From positions 62,001 to 126,000 of the forward strand of contig JBCAQO010000017.1 of NCBI GenBank assembly GCA_039111635.1: DNA of 64,000 bases, read 5' to 3'. Both the position numbers and the translations under genes were made by a program. The notes beneath the pieces were generated by a model, which had not been told where the DNA came from, searched no databases, and saw nothing but the letters and a program-made list of their open reading frames with translations. This document shows, one piece after another, positions 60,494 to 64,000 of the stretch (position 1 is its first letter; each line of letters begins with the position of its first letter). The DNA is from Heterobasidion occidentale (lineage: Eukaryota; Basidiomycota; Agaricomycetes; Russulales; Bondarzewiaceae).

Positions 60494-60929
60494 TCAGTCA
60501 GTGGTCGGCAGCTATGAGTCGGAGCGGAAAAAAGTGGTGTGGAAAAAGTGGTGGCGTGGATGTGGAAAGAGTTGGTAACAAGCGATACCGTGGAAAGAAT
60601 AGCAGTGGCGTGGAAAATGGAGCGGTGTGGCAAGTTTCGTGGGAAAAAGATCGGCTATGAGCGGTGGCGTGGAAAGGAGTGGGTGCGTGGGAGAGATGTG
60701 GCACAGGTGAATAATCGGCAAGGAGATGTCGTAGAAAGGACCGGGTCGGCGCGCAAGAGAGACCGGGGCTGAGTCGGCAAAGTCCTATGGCGTGGCAACT
60801 GATTAGGTGAGGGAGTGGCTGAAGCCTAGAGTGCCCCAACTGATGATCGTTGATTCTCCAGCGACTAAGTCCCTCATCGCCATTCTCCTGCCGCTTCGTC
60901 TCCTTGTCCGATCCTCTCTGCCTTCCAAC

Positions 60930-62600
60930 ATGTCCTCCATCCTTTCTGTCCTCAAGACCAAGCTCGGGGAGTACATGCTCGCCCTTCCCGATGGCGCCGC
61001 CGAGTACGAAGATTACGAGGCCTGGGCGCAGGGGTTCGCCAAACGAGTGGTAAGTCGGTCCGTCCCTTTGCCTTCTGCTGGCTGCTGACGTCCTTGCAGG
61101 CTGTTTTCGATCGTTCGGCGCGTGGGCAGGACGTGCCCGAGCTCGCGGCCTGGGTCGCCGAGGCTGAGAGTGGCCTCGATCATGTTGCCACCGACGACTG
61201 GCTTGCCTGGGGTTCGCGCATCTTGCTGCAGCGCACGGCGCGCTTTGCAGCGCAGAAACAGCAACAAGTGGCCGAAGAACAGGCCCTGGCAGAGGAGGCT
61301 GCGCGGGTCGCTGTCGCCGAACGTGAGGCTGAGGAAGCCGAGGCGATGCGGGCTGCCGCTACCCGTCGGTTGGCCGAAGAAGATCGTCAGCGGCGTCGGG
61401 AGGCCTTGGTGGAGGCCATGTTCAACGGGTCGCTCGATCCGGAACAGGGTGATCGTCAGCTGTCTGAGCTGGAGGCAGAGTCCGTTCTTCCCCTTCCTCT
61501 CTTTCTTCGCTCTCCTTCCCCTTCCGCGCCGCCGTCCTCATCCCATCCCGACCCGTCCGCCGACTTGTCCCAGCCCAACCCGTCCGCCGCTGATTCTGCG
61601 CTCGCGTCTGCAACCGATGCTCTGGATCGAATGAGCGTGGGTTTGGTCGCCGCCGCTGCCCCGACCGACGTGAAGGGCAAACAGTCGGCTGCGGCTGTTG
61701 TCGTCGAGTTCGCTCACCAACCGACGCCACCTCTTGGGCGCGTCGTCCTTCCTCTCGGCCCTGGAACGGGCCGAATGTCGACTGCTAGGTCCCCTGTGGA
61801 GCGGAATGGTGCCGGGAAGCTGCTTGAAGACCCTCCCGAATTATTACCGGGTGATGTCTTGGTGAGTTCCCTCCCTCTTGCCGCCGCTTCCTATTGCTGA
61901 CCCTCCTTCTAGGCCGACTACGCTTGTCATCGCTGTGCGACCGCCTTTCTGACCAAGGCGTTCCGATGCTACCAGCGACCTGGGCTGGTATCGTGCACGA
62001 AGTGTGCCAGGGAGTCGAAGGGGTGTAGCTTTCAGCCTGGGTGGACGCCGATGGATAAGGGGAAGGGGAAGGGGAAATCGAAGGAAAAGGGGAAGTCGGC
62101 ACCGAAGGCGGAGGAGAGGGAACGCCCCTTGAAGCGTCGTAAGGTAGAGGTGGTTGTCCCTGTACGGTCAGTCGGGGATAGCATCGCTCAAACGAAAGGT
62201 AAGTCGTCTTTTGGTTGAATTGGAGATGGGAGCTCATCGTTCGGTATCGTTCGGCGCAGCCACTCGCACCAGAAAGCCGGTCCAGCGGCTTCCTACCACT
62301 GCTAGGGCCGTCCCCGCTCCTACCCGCCCTTCACGTGCTCGTTCAGCTGCCTTCCCCACTCCCACCGACTCTTCTCGCCTCTCGCCCATCGTCGCCCAAG
62401 GCATCACGTCTGAGCTTCGGTACCGTATCGCGGTGGCTGAGGGTACGCGTGCTTCGTTGGCGCGCTCGGTCGTGATGTGGCAGGCTGAGCTCGAGTCGCT
62501 TGAGGTGCGGGCAGGTCCGTCCCCGTCCTCCGACGTTGTCTTGGTCGAGGACTCGTCGGAGGTGGACGATTCGGGAATGTCTGTGTCGGACGATGAGTAG
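60930..62600 (+). CDS. Antisense accessory gene with Zn-cluster-like motif (4 exons, 502 aa)
   Basis: Proposed exons 60930-61049, 61100-61861, 61913-62198 and 62260-62600 join in phase to an intact 502-residue protein. Introns are 50, 51 and 61 nt with GTAAGT/GTGAGT/GTAAGT donors. It lies inside a gypsy element but on the opposite strand to gag-pol. Order: short N-terminal domain (LKTKLGEYMLALPDG...AWAQGFAKRV); an Ala/Glu/Arg-rich predicted coiled coil (about residues 80-165); a Ser/Pro linker; a six-cysteine motif C-X2-C-X10-C-X8-C-X2-C-X6-C followed by SFQPGWTPMD; a Lys-rich, nuclear-localisation-like stretch (PLKRRKVEV); a second helical segment (MWQAELESLEVRAG) and an acidic tail. The motif resembles fungal Zn2Cys6 DNA-binding clusters but with a longer second spacer (X10 not X6). 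Function unknown; DNA or chromatin binding is an inference. Confidence 0.8.
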
Positions 62601-63011
62601 GACGGCTTCAAGGGTTCTGTAGTATAGTAAAATGTATCATAAAAGAAGGGACTGTCCTGAGTTAAATGAGACGTTCGGTGAAGACTAGAGGCATTTTCGG
62701 GAAATCGGTCGGCGAAATGGCTGTGTGAATGTACTTGTAAGCGAAGCGTTCGGCAGAAATGAAGAAAATAAATTGGAATATTAGGGGAAGCCTCAGTATG
62801 TCATCACAGGCATAAAACCCTATGGTTTTGCGCAAATCGGAAGAAGTCTTCAATGCGGCTTGGTACTTGCAGGAGTGATGGGGAAAATGAGTGCCGACTA
62901 TTCGGTCGGCGTTGGTCGGCGGCAAAAGTACTAAGAGATGCGGAAATGATTGGGTGTCAGTCCATGTCTGTAACGAATAAACGAAAATAAGGAATGGGTA
63001 TATCCGTGAAT

Positions 63012-63040
63012 CCTCCTCCCTACTGAAATCGTGACTGTCC
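63012..63040 (-). promoter_or_regulatory. First (internal) polypurine tract
   Basis: On minus ggacagtcacgatttcagta then gggaggagg. The TAG ending the pol frame lies inside it. Near-duplicate of the LTR-proximal tract 2.5 kb away. Confidence 0.7.
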
Positions 63041-64000
63041 CCAGTCACCGACCGAAGAGAGCGAAGGGTGGGAGGGTGGGTCTAGTCGGAGGTCACCGAA
63101 GCCGCATCGTCGTCTTCTGCTGATCGGACTGGAGCTGGTGTCGGTATCTTCTTCGGCACTATCGTCTTCGGCGTTGTCGTCGCTCGATCGGGAATCTTCC
63201 ATGGCCCGAAGACGTTCCTGCGAGATGTCGAGGAGGGCTTCAAGGTCGGTGAGCTTCAGAGACCTGCGAGCAAAATAAGGAATAATGCGGAATGCTGCAA
63301 CTGGCCGATCAAAGACCGATCCGTCGAGTTCGGCCAGAATATACGCTCCTCCCCAATTCCTAGAAATCACCAGCAATGGTCCCAAGTACCGTGGTCGCAT
63401 CTTCCGATTGAGCGCCTTTTCTATGGCTGTGTTGCGCATCAGGACAAGCGAGCCTCGGTGGAAATTGAAGTCGCGAAGGGTGGCCGAATGCTGTTGTTCG
63501 AATCGGATGGCGGCCTGGACACGGGCGCCGACTACTGAGCTGCGAAGGTGGGCGAGGTCCGATCGGCGTTTCTGCAAGGCTATGGCCCGTCGGGCGATGA
63601 GGTCGGTGGTGCTGAGGGTTGTGGTCGGTGGTGGCAGGAGGTAGGTGGCTTCGGCGATGTCCAGGGGAGAAGGGGATGGGTTCCGGTCGCTGCGAAGTAT
63701 GGCGAGCAACCCATTCGGCGCCGAACAGTAATGCGATCAGCCCAGAATACGAAATGAGCTGCACGATTCCACTTGGCCTGATCTCCATCAACGGCTTTGA
63801 ACAGAGCCTGCCGAACGTCGAAGTGAGGTCGTTCGGCGATGCCGTTGGCGCGAGAATTGTAGCCCGAAATACGGATGTGCCGAACGTGGTACTTTTTCGC
63901 TAACTGGTCGAGCGCCTTGACGAATGCTGGTCCGTTGTCGGAGACGATCTCTACCAATGTTCCCCATCGGCACAGGATATCCTCGAAGATCCAGTCGGCG
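63026..64000 (-). pseudogene. Integrase C-terminal part, frameshifted, cut by window edge
   Basis: Frame 63957-63580 carries the integrase core end: VEIVSDNGPAFVKALDQLAK, RHIRISGYNSRANGIAERPH and FVFWADRITVRRR. At about 63,667 a single C is missing relative to the left-hand copies, moving the frame to 63709-63026. That frame continues with TYLLPPPTTTLSTTDLIARR, DFNFHRGSLVLMRNTAIEKA, MRPRYLGPLLVISRN and an acidic tail. The C-terminal part lacks a chromodomain. Apart from the one shift this copy looks nearly intact. Confidence 0.8.

Larger units (their letters stand above)
59397..64000 (-). mobile_element. Element III relative, CpG-rich, 3' part (runs off right edge)
   Basis: Minus-strand orientation: integrase (right edge), first polypurine tract, antisense gene (+), second polypurine tract, 3' LTR. 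It keeps CpG-rich motifs such as ccgaacgttcggtcggtcg where the 18-48 kb copies have TpG/CpA. The 5' half lies beyond 64,000. Confidence 0.88.

Overview
The window looks like an Agaricomycete (mushroom-forming basidiomycete) chromosome segment. The introns are short (about 48-70 nt) with GT..AG ends, the two intact host genes have basidiomycete-type architecture, and the repeats are typical of such genomes: Ty3/gypsy elements (including a chromovirus), a 5'-truncated LINE, solo LTRs, SNF2-helicase debris and a DUF6698-like pseudogene. No bacterial operon structure, rRNA, tRNA or CRISPR was recognised. All calls are from reading the sequence; no database search was run.

Layout. 1-9,040 is the genic part: a partial membrane-protein exon at the left edge (minus), a 307-bp-arm inverted repeat (934-1693), a two-finger C2H2 protein gene (3194-4480) and a long Ser/Pro-rich conserved-looking gene (6243-9040). 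From about 11.7 kb onward the window is a nested transposon cluster. A SNF2-type gene fragment (11.76-12.78 kb) is cut by the 3' part of a chromovirus copy (element I, 12,779-15,861), which carries a solo LTR of family II (15,862-16,689) and abuts an HSP70 fragment. A CpG-depleted gypsy element (element III) runs on + from 18,608 to 30,767, with another family-II solo LTR inside its gag. It is joined directly to an inverted, truncated copy of itself (30,768-34,495 plus 45,405-48,064). That inverted copy is split by a young complete 10.9-kb chromovirus (34,496-45,404, coding on minus, LTRs of 618 and 621 bp, 5-bp target duplication). 48-59.4 kb holds degenerate gene remnants, a DUF6698-like pseudogene, a LINE 3' end, a MITE-like palindrome, a ~250-bp tandem repeat and a possible hypothetical gene. 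59,397-64,000 is the 3' part of a CpG-rich relative of element III in minus orientation, running off the right edge.

Most unusual content. (1) The 3' non-coding region of element I carries about 19 short hairpins, each preceded by TAGTTTA and with a fixed 6-nt loop and variable but self-complementary stems; an independent copy has at least 15. (2) Element III carries, antisense to gag-pol and between two copies of its polypurine tract, an intron-containing gene whose product has a six-cysteine, Zn-cluster-like motif. It is intact in the right-hand copy (502 aa) and a diverged pseudogene with the same first intron position in the left-hand copy. (3) The two inverted element III copies are almost identical over about 4.29 kb but clearly diverged just outside it, which suggests gene conversion. 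(4) Element III catalytic residues and arginine codons appear to have been lost through CpG-to-CpA/TpG changes.
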